The notes beneath the pieces were generated by a model. That model worked only from the letters and a program-made list of their open reading frames with translations, searched no databases and was not told the origin of the DNA. From NCBI GenBank assembly GCA_001579985.1, contig LRSR01005167.1, forward strand, positions 1 through 20,000: a stretch of 20,000 nt of DNA, in the 5' to 3' direction. Made by a program: the position numbers and the translations under genes. This stretch comes from Hypsibius dujardini. Its lineage: Eukaryota > Tardigrada > Eutardigrada > Parachela > Hypsibiidae. Below, in pieces: positions 1-9,098 of this stretch (position 1 is its first letter; every line of letters begins with the position of its first letter).

Positions 1-398
1 CCCTGGAAATCAGACCCCCCAGAGCCACACCTCCACAAGTTTCAAAATGATCAGAGACAAAAGAGCGAATTTTAGGTTCAATCTTAAAAAAAAGAATTTG
101 CCCCTTTGCCCACCCCCTGGCCCTACCGTCAGGGGTCCTGGTTCCGACTTGTAAGGACTCTAAACGAGCCTCGGGCTGGCTTCAGTTAGCCCAGAGAACG
201 AACACTCGCATCCCTTTCATGCTGCCCGTGTACGCTAAGGCAGAAACCCCGACTGTTCTTTTCCAATTTGCCGCACACTTCATATCACGCATCGAATGAG
301 AAGGACAAGTTGGCCTTTCTCTTTTTTCGATTCGATGTAATAAATGTATAGTCAACTATCATTTAGTTTCTCAAGATTTTCAATTGCTTTTTTTGTAT
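1..398. other. Upstream flank of gene A
   Basis: No gene, RNA or repeat could be supported here. It precedes the first ATG of gene A and may hold its promoter and 5' UTR, but I see no clear TATA box or initiator. Confidence 0.4.
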
Positions 399-3300
399 AT
401 GAAAATGCTCTTTAATGAGTCGTCACTGAACAGGAGCCGACTTCCGCACGGAATCTCCCATCCTAACTGTACCGCATCCGCCGTCCGGGACACGTCCCTC
501 AATTCCGTCCCTCTTTTACTGGCATCCAGCATCATTCTATGCCAGATCTTCAACCTGACCGTGTTCCATCTCTGGCGGAACAGGGAGCCCTTCATGCTGT
601 TCCACATCTCCCTCAGCTACAGCTCCCTCCTGCTCGGCCTTGCCGCGCTCATCAGTCCCATCTCTCGATTGAGTCCGTGGACGGAGGTCACGCAGACCTT
701 TGCCGCTTCCGGTGTGCTGCTGTACGGCCTCATTAACCGGATCGCGGTGGTGAACACGTTCCTGATTAGTCTGGATCGTTGGCTGTCAGTGGAATTCCTT
801 GTCTGGTAAATTGATTTCGCATTGAACTTTATTTGAATAAAACTTATTTATGGGACGAAAAAGGGACGCTACGTCATACAAGTGTTTCTTAAATGTGCGA
901 AATCACTATTTATGACATAATCCTCTTTGAGAGGACTGAGTTCTGTCAGGAGAATTCTATCTTGACATACACGGAAGATAATGAGAGTTTTTTAGACTGA
1001 CAAACGAAAAATAAAGGAAACTAAAGATCTGCCCAGAACACAACTCATATTTCCGTTTAAATAGTTCAACAATCGCACAGTCTCAATCACAGATGGCATA
1101 ACGATTAAGTACCGTATTCCCCCGATCTCAAGGGACAGTTAAGCCCCACCTCCTCCAGTCATCGGTTAACCGTTGAATCGGATTCACTGTGTCGTGATTG
1201 GTTGAAATTTAAGCGTAACTTGGCAGCGATTGATCGATTGATTAAGCGGGATTTCTTGACGCACACATTGGATCAGTTGATTGATTGATTGTAGGTAAAC
1301 AATAGCAAACGGTGATGAACAGATAAGATCCGGGGTGGATCAAATTCACTGGTAGGGCAAAAAAGTGTCCCTTGAGATCGGGGGAATACGGTAAGACACT
1401 GTATTATGTAAACTGAGACAAGAAAAGGAGGCAAGATAGGTTGACAGACAGATGTTCATATACCCGGGTAGAAACTTACTTTTTGGGAAAACGCTTTTTC
1501 TAAAAAGTTAAAACCTCAAATGCTTTGCATCCTGCTGATGCTTACTCTATTGGAAAGCCCTGTTTTCCCGGGAGTTTCATCCGCTCTGAGATTTTGAAAA
1601 TTTGCAACGAAACATAGAAACACGTGTTAGGTCTACCCACCGGGGTTGGATAGTTAACAAGTTTATTAGACTGAATGTGGTGATCGGTAGAGAAGTAAAC
1701 TGGAAGAAAGGAGAGAGGAAGTGCAACTTGCCCTTATAACTAGTAAAACATCTGATTATATAGTAAAGTGTTAACTATAGAATTGATAGTAAATAGCACA
1801 CACATCAGAATTACATACAAGTAATTAGTTGTGGCAGCAGAATAGGGTTAATAGGGTAGATATAGTTACTAAGTAAGTAAGGTATTAACGAGTCAAATAG
1901 CTGTGATGATTGGATATGAGGACTTGTTGGGCGTGGTCCAACACACGCCATCATTGATTCCAGAGCATTTTAAAATTGCAATGTAATTCGTGAGCCTGTA
2001 TGGAGCTCAAGTTTGGTCAGAATTTGCTGTACGATGTGATCTCGATGTAAAAAGAAACGTCCAAGGATATGAAGATTTCGAAGAATTTCGCCTATCTTGG
2101 GCGATTGAATATTTCATTCTGAAAGAATTTTCAGAGGTCTCAAATGGTCAGTGATTATGAAAGCCCAAAGAAAATGACCCAAAATGGCCGTTTTCAGATG
2201 TTGCATTTCTCATTTTTAAAAAAGACTAGAAGAGTTAGATGATTGGTTACTATGAAGAGCCAAATGGGCAAAATTTGTCGCCGGGACAAATCCAATTTGT
2301 CCCACTGATAGGAAAAATCAAAACTTCAGTTCCGTCCTGCCCGGTGGCGCATATCTAACAAGGAGCTTTAAAAGCCCGTAAAATTTACTATATTTTAGCC
2401 TTTTTAGAATTTTTTTCAAGCTCATGTGAAGAAGGCTAACGCTTTGAAATGATTTTCCAAAAAGCAAGTTCCTACCCGGTAATTAAGGAATACTAAATGG
2501 ATGAATTGTTAAGCAGAGTCTAATGCCTTGAATAGCCAGCTTTGTGTCTAATTCTGGAAAAATTAGGTACCGCAACACCGTCACACAACGGAGAGCTCTG
2601 ATGGTGGCATTCACGACATGGTTGATCGCACTGGGGATTACTCTGCCGGGGATGGTGGTATTTCGAGAGGGCATCGTTATCCCTTGTGATGGGCCGTTTA
2701 AGATGAACTTCAAATTAAACAATGGAACGTCGTCCGGCCAGCCGTGGCAGGTGTTTCTCGCGGGCCTTGCACATGGCCCGTTTTTGATACCGATCCTGTT
2801 TGTCTTTCAGCTTCGCATCATGATTATTGCACTGCAGGTACGGGAAAGTAGAAAATTAACACCCCCAACAAAATTAATTTTAAATTCAATGTAAAGGAAG
2901 TCTCAAGCCTCAGAAGTAGTGCTGACTTGGGAAGATTTTCAAAGGACGAATTAAGAATCGCTCATCCATATTTTTTTGTGATAGTTGAATTTTTGCCGGC
3001 GGAATTTCAAAGTTTTAATTTATTAGTACAGTGCAAAAGTTCAACTACAAATCAATTGATTATTTGATTGACTGGTCTTGCACTTGTTCAGTGCAAGTGA
3101 TTGATTGATTGGAAGGTTTTGCATACCTCTTTTGATTGATCGACTAATTGATTGATTGGTTGAAGAGAGTTCAAAATTACGATGAATTGATTGCTTGATT
3201 GAATCAGTTTGGACGCAATATCATTTGATTGATTTGTTTACCTTGTTAACGAGCAGTTTTTGAAATTGAATTCCATTTTTAATTGCCCATCATTAAATAA

Positions 3301-4062
3301 GGTACGGCCCATCAGGTCCGCGCGAAGCGGAGATCACAGATGCGAACGAGGAGCTAAAAAATCAGCTTCAAGGTCAGATTTCTAAGTAAAAAATCAGTCG
3401 ATCAATCTAAGCGTTACACCAGCACATTCAATCAATCAACTGCATTGAAAGAGTACTAAACCGATCGATCAATCAACTGCATTGAAAGAGTACTAGACCA
3501 ATCAATCAATCAATCAAACTGCATTGAAATAGTACTAAACCAATCAATCAATAGATTGCATTGGAAGAGTACTAGACCAATCAATCAATCAATTGATTGA
3601 TTTGCAGAGGAACTTTTGCACTGTAATTTGAAACTTTGAAATTCCGCCCAAACGATTCTGTGGTGCCAATCCTAGACACGACTACGGCTGCACAGGCTGC
3701 GGACCGCCACAAGGGTCAGTCCAAACGTGGACAATGTGCGCCGATTGAGAAGCGCCCACCTGGCCGCGCGTGTTATCTGGTCCAGCATCGCCGGAAGCAT
3801 GGTGGTGGTGATCGGCACGGTCCTCGCTAATCTCCCCTACAACGTGCTGGAATACAGCGGTCTCAACGGCAGCCGTGCGACGGTGACGCTGCTGAAGATG
3901 CAGAATTACCTCTTCGTCTTTCAATATGTCTACACGCCCTTTGTCTACATGACCTTTTTCCCGCCCTTTCGGGCGGTCGTATGCCGACCGTATTTGTTGG
4001 CAGCCCGCTGGCTGCAGTGCATCGCGCAGGCATCCCGGGCTAGAAGGTCACAAGTTACCTAA
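399..4062 (+). CDS. Gene A: rhodopsin-like 7TM receptor, three exons
   Basis: Predicted orphan G-protein-coupled receptor of the plasma membrane. Exons are 399-805, 2567-2837 and 3676-4062 (354 residues), joined at phases 2 and 0 with GT-AG borders. The junctions rebuild a protein collinear with gene C. The short N-terminus carries N-glycosylation sequons (NES, NCT). Seven hydrophobic segments follow. TM3 ends in LDRW, a variant of DRY. ECL2 has a Cys (IPCDG). ICL3 is Arg-rich (TRLRLHRLR). TM6 has ANLPYNVLE, and TM7 ends in TPFVY, a variant of NPxxY. The in-frame TTG at 384 is unlikely to start translation; ATG 399 or 405 is chosen. Intron 1 (806-2566) holds a MITE and a solo LTR. Intron 2 (2838-3675) is mostly one inverted-repeat element. 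Ligand unknown. The 7TM call is firm; the exact start and 3' end are less so. Confidence 0.85.
1110..1393. mobile_element. MITE family 1, copy 1 (perfect TIRs, TA flanks)
   Basis: Non-autonomous inverted-repeat element in intron 1 of gene A. The ends are perfect inverted repeats of about 26 bp beginning CCGTATTCCCCCGATCTC, each bordered by TA, as in Tc1/mariner-type insertions. There is no coding capacity. The interior has GATT-rich runs (ttgattgattgatt). A second, more diverged copy forms most of intron 1 of gene B at 5527-5812. Confidence 0.9.
1625..1943 (+). mobile_element. Solo LTR, family 1, copy 1
   Basis: A 319-bp block beginning TGTTAGGTCTACC and ending GTCCAACA, the TG...CA ends of retrotransposon LTRs. 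It is flanked on both sides by CACG (1621-1624 and 1944-1947), a 4-bp target duplication. It shares long blocks (tttattagactgaa, atatagtaaagtgttaacta) with the copies at 7587 and 8152. No internal retrotransposon region is attached. It lies in intron 1 of gene A in the gene's direction. Confidence 0.82.
2998..3648. mobile_element. Long inverted-repeat element filling intron 2 of gene A
   Basis: The left end GGCGGAATTTCAAAGTTT is mirrored at 3631-3648, and similarity continues inward through ACAGTGCAAAAGTTC and AATCAATTGATT. The interior is rich in GATT/AATC runs, with several near-identical units around 3430-3600 (gcattgaaagagtacta). It covers 651 of the 838 bp of the intron and ends 27 bp before the exon 3 acceptor. 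No coding capacity. Confidence 0.8.
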
Positions 4063-4123
4063 TTAGACCGAGGAGCGAAGCGACGAGATCCTCTAAGTTG
4101 CAGTACTGTGGTTGGAAATCGAG

Positions 4124-4273
4124 AATGTGTGTCTGTGTGTCTGTGTGTCTGTGTGTCTTTGTGTCTGTGTGTCTGTGTGTCTGTGTGTCTGTGTGTCTGT
4201 GTGTCTTTGTGTCTGTGTGTCTGTGTCTGTCTGTCTGTCTGTGTGTGTCTGTGTGTGTGTCGGTGTGTGTGTG
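4124..4273. repeat. (TGTGTC)n microsatellite
   Basis: Long run of tgtgtc with tgtgtctt variants, just downstream of gene A. Open frames on both strands here are by-products of the repeat. Confidence 0.95.
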
Positions 4274-4745
4274 GTAATTACCAATTACATGGTAACAGTT
4301 TACATCGGTCACTCCGGAGGCTGTGCCGTCTGTTTGTGTGAAACTCATGAAAGACTTTTCAAATAGTTAGACGAACCGTTTTTCTGGAAGTATTCTGCCA
4401 TGGGGTATGGGGTTTTTGAAGACCATTCGCCAGAAAAAAACCGGGTTTTTCCGAAGACTGAGAATTCAGTCATAATAAGAGGCCTGACCATAAAACGAAT
4501 GATCAGGTAGGCGGGATGAAAGATGACTGGAAACATCCGTTTGTCGGTTCATTAATCATTTCCTCCGTTCTGCGTGCTCATATATGAGACGGCTATCGTC
4601 CCGGTCGATGTCTGTCACTCCGTACGCGTGACCATCCGTCCAGCCGTGTGTCGGCAGACCGACCATTGTTAGCTCGTCAGGAAACTGTTCACTTATCCGT
4701 GCTGCTTCTGTTCTTTCATCCGTTGGTCGATCATTTCTGGTGGGT
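4274..4745. other. Intergenic DNA between A and B, no gene seen
   Basis: I see no exon-like homology to the receptor family and no transposon ends here. Short open frames lack any recognisable motif. Confidence 0.4.
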
Positions 4746-4935
4746 ACCCTATTATCTGTTCGTCCGTTTGTCCATCCGTCCATCCGTCCGTTCACCCGTC
4801 CGTTCACCCGTCCGTCCGTTCACCCGTCCATCCGTCTGTCCGTCCGTCCGTCCGTCCGTCTGTCCGTCCGTTCATTGGTCCATTCGTACATTCTCCCGTC
4901 CGTCAGCGTGCCCATTCGCTCGTTCATCCGCCAGT
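4746..4935. repeat. (CCGT)n / (CCATCCGT)n microsatellite
   Basis: Imperfect tetranucleotide array of ccgt with ccatccgt and tcacccgt variants, in the A-B intergenic region. It opens all frames and explains the Arg/Pro/Ser-rich open frames on both strands. Confidence 0.93.
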
Positions 4936-5480
4936 GCGTCAACTTAAAAGTTTTACTTCGTATCCAATTAAGGGCAGCAGCACACTTGCTGCCGAGCACC
5001 CTCAAGTCTTCACACGCTTGCGGTCTAAAGAGTTGAAAAGACGCTCCTCCTAATCAAGACGAGGCGGAGAGAATTAAGGCCATCCCGGATGATGGGCTTA
5101 TTTTGACAAGTTAATGGGGTCCAGGTCATTTGACACCTCTTTCAGGCTGGAGGTTCTCAACCAATATTCATGAAACAGTTGATTCCGTTTTCTGCGGATC
5201 TTGACTTGACACTTACAAATTTCCCCTTCCGAATTCTAAAGCCCTTGCGAAACTACGGAGGAAGCATGGTGTTCTATAATAACACGACCCTCATCAGACC
5301 AGCAGTCGCAAGAGATGTTAATTGTACCCTAACAGAAGGGCAGAACAAAGCCCTCAATTCCCTTCCCATGACATTGTCTTTTATGATTGTGCTGTGCCAG
5401 ACCTTCAACGTGGTTGTCTTCATGCGTGGGCCCAGTTTCATCCAACCCATCGGGCGACTTTCGCCCACAGTGCAACTGCT

Positions 5481-5833
5481 CTCAAAGGTAGGGGATGTGA
5501 AGTAATTGGTGAAATACACCCTATAACCGTATTCCCCCGATCTCAAGGAACAGTTAAGCCCCACCCCCTCCAGTCATCGGTTGACTGTTCAATCAGATTC
5601 ACTGTTTCGTGATTGGTTGAAATTTAAGAGCAACTTGGCAGCGATTGATGATTGATTAAGCGGAATTACTTGACGCACATATTGAATCAGTTGATTGATT
5701 GATTGATTGTAGGACACAACAGCAAGCGGTGATGAACAGATAGGATCCGGGGTGGATCAAATTAATTGGTAGGGCAAAAAAGTGTTGATTGATTGAGATT
5801 GGGAGATTACGGTAGTATGCCCTCAAAGGTAGG
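5481..5833. repeat. 12-bp direct repeats bordering intron 1 of gene B
   Basis: CTCAAAGGTAGG occurs at 5481-5492 and again at 5822-5833; with one mismatch the match extends left to TGCYCTCAAAGGTAGG. Splicing after AAAG at 5487 and before GTAGG at 5829 removes exactly one repeat unit plus the insert. The product has the same length as the unbroken TM3 of genes A and C. The repeat thus supplies the donor GT in its first copy and the acceptor AG in its second. Confidence 0.85.
5527..5812. mobile_element. MITE family 1, copy 2, inside intron 1 of gene B
   Basis: Closely similar to the element at 1110-1393 along most of its length (ccgtattcccccgatctcaa, tggcagcgattgat, gatccggggtggatcaaatt). The left terminal repeat is intact. 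The right one is eroded to gagattgggagattacgg and carries a small gattgatt insertion. It occupies 286 of the 341 bp of intron B1. Confidence 0.87.
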
Positions 5834-6147
5834 AGCGATCACGTACGGGATCCTCAACCGGATCTGCATCATGAACACCCTATTGATCAGTGTGGACCGC
5901 TGGGTGTCGGTGGAGTTTGCTGTGGTCTACCGCAACAACATCACTCATCGCAGGGCTCGGATTGCCATCGCCCTTACCTGGCTCGTCGGACTGTTCATCA
6001 CGGTGCCGGGCAATGCGGTCTACCATGAGCGCGTCATAGCCAGCTGTAATCGTCCGGTCACTGTCACCTGGAAAATCAATGGAACTGCAAGCGAACCGTG
6101 GCAGGTGTGTCGTTAGTAATTTCAAACTACACGAAACCCATTTTTTA

Positions 6148-6170
6148 TAAATATATATATATATATATAT
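6148..6170. repeat. (AT)n microsatellite
   Basis: Short alternating AT run within intron 2 of gene B. Confidence 0.85.
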
Positions 6171-6175
6171 AAAGG

Positions 6176-6300
6176 CAGAGGGGCGGAGCTAGCGACCATT
6201 TAATCACAAAACTCGACTTCTAAGTTATATCTCTAGCTCCGCCCCCTGGTTTCTAAACATTGTTCTGCTAATGCCGATCGATTCCAAACTGAAAAGTAAA
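6176..6300. repeat. GC-core inverted repeat (GGGGCGGAGCTAG family)
   Basis: GGGGCGGAGCTAG at about 6180 is mirrored by CTAGCTCCGCCCC at 6233-6245. The right flank (gctaatgccgatcgatt) matches that of the copy at 18386-18525. A third relative is the core of the element at 19562-20000. Probably a truncated MITE. Confidence 0.7.
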
Positions 6301-6306
6301 TCTATT

Positions 6307-6750
6307 GGTGGGAGAGTTATTAAATGATGAGTGCCGCGAAAGGGAGAGGAAGATAACGAAATGAAGAAAACCACGACATTTACTTTATATTGTGAACGTC
6401 GAGCCAAGAGCTCAAACGGTGGGAGAGCTTTTAACTGGTGAGTGCCGCAAGAGGGAGATGAAGATAAGGAAACGCAGAAAACCACGACACTGACTTTTAT
6501 GTTGTGAGCGTCGAGCTAAAAGCTCGAACGGTGGGAGAGCTATTAATTGGTGAGTGCCGGGATAGGGAGAGGAGGATAACGAAATGAAGAAAACCACGAC
6601 ACTGACTTATGTTGTGAGCGTCGAGCCAAGAGCTCAAACGGTGGGAGAGCTTTTAACTGGTGAGTGCCGCAAAAGGGAGAGGAGGATAACGAAATAAAGA
6701 AAACCACGACTCTGACTTTATGTTGTGAGCGTCGAGCCAAGAGCTCGAAC
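6307..6750. repeat. Four tandem units of about 111 bp
   Basis: Units are 6307-6417, 6418-6529, 6530-6639 and 6640-6750, each starting ggtgggagag and ending gccaagagctc(a/g)aac. They lie inside intron 2 of gene B. Because 111 is divisible by three, the minus strand shows repetitive open frames of about 37 residues per unit; unit lengths of 112 and 110 break them, so coding is unlikely. Confidence 0.92.
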
Positions 6751-7586
6751 GCTCATCATAAGAATACGCATACACACCCAATCATCCAATCATAACATAT
6801 ACAAATATCTAGTGAGGCGTGGTCTGCGGCGCACTGCCCTAACAAATCTTTGTCTGCAAAACAAAAAATGTTGCAAATAAAACTGAGAAAACTATAACGC
6901 ATCAACGCTTTTCAAAGATTCGTATTTTCCAAACAAAGATTTGCGTTTATCTCGTTATCATGACAGGTGTTGCTCGGCAGCCTGGCCAAAGGGCCGTACT
7001 TCGTCCCGATGCTGTTCCTCTTCCAGGCGCGTATTCTGAGACCCGGCTGCACATGAACCGGCGGAAGCGTCGATCCACCATGCCGGTCGGACCGAGCCAA
7101 GTGGAGAACGGCCGACGGTTGGTGCGTACCAGGCAGACCGTCAACGTGGTCTGGAGCAGCCTCAGCGCCAGTATGGTGGTGGTGTTGGGCACGGTCATGG
7201 CCAACATCCCCTACAATGTGCTCGAGATCGCCGGACTCAACGACAACAAGGCCGGGATTGCCCTGTTGCAGGTGCAGAACTCCATGTTCGCTGTGCAGTA
7301 CATCTACACCCCGTTGGCGTATGTCATTTTTTTCCCGGTCTTTCGGGAGGTTGCTTGCAAACCGCTTCAGCTGGTGGCTCATCGCTTAAGAAGACTCTGG
7401 AAGCCCTGTTCTACTTAACCTTTTTTATCATTGAACCATTAAACCATTCAACTTGCTGATTGGTGCGTCCATCAATTCCGCGCATGATATCATCTACACG
7501 TACCATTTACCATTATGTTATAGGATATTTGATGACTCATAATATTTGTATAGCTATTATTTAACGCATGTTCGAAACTATTACGG

Positions 7587-7894
7587 TGTTAGGTCTACCA
7601 ACAGGAAGTTTGGTAGGTAACAAGTTTATTAGACTGAATGTAGGAATAGGTAGAGAAGAAAACTGGAAGAAAGGAAAGAAGAAGTAAAACTGCACTTTAT
7701 AACTAGTAAAACATCTGCTTATATAGTAAAGTGTTAACTATAGAATTGATAGTAAATAGCACACACATCAAGTAATTAGCTGTGGCAGCAGAACAGGGTT
7801 AATAGGGTAGATAGAGTTACTAAGTAAGTAAGGTATTATCGAGTCAAATAGCTGTGATGATTGGATATGAGGACTTGTTGGGCGTGGTCCAACA
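7587..7894 (+). mobile_element. Solo LTR, family 1, copy 2
   Basis: 308 bp from TGTTAGGTCTACC to GTCCAACA, flanked by ACGG on both sides (7583-7586 and 7895-7898). Strong similarity to the copy at 1625-1943, including ggatatgaggacttgttggg. It lies downstream of gene B. Confidence 0.82.
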
Positions 7895-8151
7895 ACGGGT
7901 ATTCTTCAGCGAGCTAACCAGCTAACGTAATGGATTGTTTCTCAACGGATTATAAGAAATCTCGCTTGAGTTGGGCGAATCCTCCCTTGCTCCTCTTAAT
8001 ACGCGCCACTGCGTATGAATGCGGGAAGGGTCAGAAAATCCTTATACATTCCCTGCCCTTGATGATGAGACGCAGGTTTAACGCAGCCTCAAACGGGCGG
8101 TACCCGGATCTACAAGCAGTATTACTTGGAGTTCGATCCGGATGTATTAGT

Positions 8152-8434
8152 TGTTAGGTCTACCAACAGGACGTTGGATAGATAAAACGTTTATTAGACT
8201 GAAGGTATAGATATGTAGAGATGAGAAGTGGAAAAAAGGAAAGAAGAAGTATAAGTGCTGCTAAAACTAATAAAGCATATGATTATATAGTAAAGTGTTA
8301 ACTATAGAACTTATAGTAAACAGCACGTACATCAGAATAGAGTTAATAGGGTAAATAGACTCACTAACTAAGCAAGGTACTAGTGAAAGAGCTATAATGA
8401 TTGGATATGGGGACTTGTTAGGTGTGGTCCAACA
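8152..8434 (+). mobile_element. Solo LTR, family 1, copy 3
   Basis: 283 bp from TGTTAGGTCTACC to GTCCAACA, flanked by TAGT (8148-8151 and 8435-8438). More diverged than copies 1 and 2. Copies 2 and 3 lie 257 bp apart in the same orientation, but each has its own target duplication, so they are separate insertions and not the two LTRs of one element. Confidence 0.82.
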
Positions 8435-8445
8435 TAGTCGCACTT

Positions 8446-8809
8446 TACGCTCCCGATCTCAAGGGTCGATTTTAGATCCGGCCCGCAAACACGTTCCGTC
8501 GCTCGCTTGGTTGTTCATTCAAATCCACTTCAACTTTATTGACTTCAAAATTTTCGAAACTGAAATCAACAAATCAACGGCAAGTTAGCTTACAAAACGA
8601 AAGGAAAGAATCAATCGACCGAAATGGAGGAGCGATAATAGTTTTATTCGTTAATGCCGTTCAATCAGCATTTCAATCAAGTGAGGTAGCAAAACCTGTC
8701 AGGTAAGGAACTAACGGGCCAATCACGGACAAGTGAACGGAACTGAACGATTCGCTTGATGTGAATCAGCGAGGGTGGGGCATAATCGACCCTTGAGTTC
8801 GGGAGCGTA
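8446..8809. mobile_element. MITE family 2 (TA-flanked)
   Basis: The left end TACGCTCCCGATCTCAAGGG is mirrored by the right end ending in GGGAGCGTA, with one mismatch in the first 20 bp. The inner terminal core CCCGATCTCAAGGG is shared with MITE family 1, so the two families probably use the same transposase. It lies upstream of gene C and 11 bp from solo LTR copy 3. Confidence 0.8.
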
Positions 8810-9098
8810 CAGAAGTAAGCCAGTTGTAGAAGAGGATTCAAAACTACTAACACGTGACCGGTATTTCCATTTTCAAGGGCTTTACCGGGCACTCAGACGA
8901 CTTATCATCCAAATATGAGGCGAAACATTTGGCGAATTGTTTGTCGTCATCGACCGACACCACCTGGATCCGGTATCACTCGAAATCCCCATGCACTCTC
9001 ATTCCCTTTTCCAATGATTGAACTTTTTCTTTAGACCTCGAAAAACACTAGTGTTCTTTGCAAATAAAAGTTCTTCTACAATTAGGAGCTAGGAAAAA
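8810..9098. other. Upstream flank of gene C
   Basis: Apart from the end of the possible relic, I see no gene or repeat. The promoter of gene C may lie here, but no motif decides it. Confidence 0.35.

Larger units (their letters stand above)
5266..7418 (+). pseudogene. Gene B: damaged 7TM receptor paralogue
   Basis: Second tandem copy of the receptor family. Homologous exon blocks are 5266-5487, 5829-6104 and 6967-7418. The N-terminus (NNTT, VNCTLT), TM3 with VDRW, TM4, ECL2 (ASCNRP), TM5, TM6 (ANIPYNVLE) and TM7 (TPLAY) can all be aligned with gene C. Two lesions are visible. In exon 1 about 22 residues covering ICL1 and most of TM2 are missing between VVVF and SFIQP. At about 7039 a net loss of 13 bases at the TM5/ICL3 border shifts the frame and gives a stop at 7054-7056; the old frame resumes at ACC 7041. 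ATG 5266 matches the starts of A and C, but an in-frame ATG lies at 5170. Splicing from 6104 to an acceptor at 7040 would restore the frame but drop TM5, so a reduced protein is possible. Pseudogene is the simpler reading. Confidence 0.75.
7569..8933 (+). other. Possible coding relic broken by two LTRs and a MITE
   Basis: If the two solo LTRs and the MITE are removed at their target duplications, plus-strand open reading appears on both sides. A start ATG at 7569 leads into a short frame across 7587-7894. A second frame from about 8085 runs across 8152-8434 and 8446-8809 to a TGA at 8931-8933, giving about 60 codons. The segment between the two frames (about 7925-8085) contains stops in that second frame, so an intron would be needed. 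I recognise no family. The open stretch could be chance. Confidence 0.25.

Noticed and set aside
384-398. TTG-initiated extension of gene A exon 1
   Set aside because: This is a eukaryotic gene; ATG at 399 and 405 are in frame and fit the short N-termini of the paralogues.
4055-4366. Open frames on both strands across the TGTGTC array
   Set aside because: They consist of the microsatellite translated (Cys/Val/Ser or Thr/His repeats) and have no other content.
4556-5036. Long Arg/Pro/Ser-rich open frames across the CCGT array
   Set aside because: Low-complexity repeat opens all frames; no homology or exon signals.
6225-6740. Minus-strand open frames with about 37-residue repeats
   Set aside because: They are the 111-bp tandem repeat translated; unit lengths of 110 and 112 break the frame, and the array lies in an intron.
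6912-7382. Minus-strand open frame of 156 codons opposite gene B exon 3
   Set aside because: A shadow of the receptor exon; the plus strand carries the conserved TM6 and TM7.
7930-8157. 75-codon plus-strand open frame between the two LTRs
   Set aside because: It conflicts in frame with the more coherent relic reading and has no recognisable motif.
7587-8434. LTR copies 2 and 3 as the two ends of one retrotransposon
   Set aside because: Each has its own distinct 4-bp target duplication, and the 257-bp interval has no gag or pol features.
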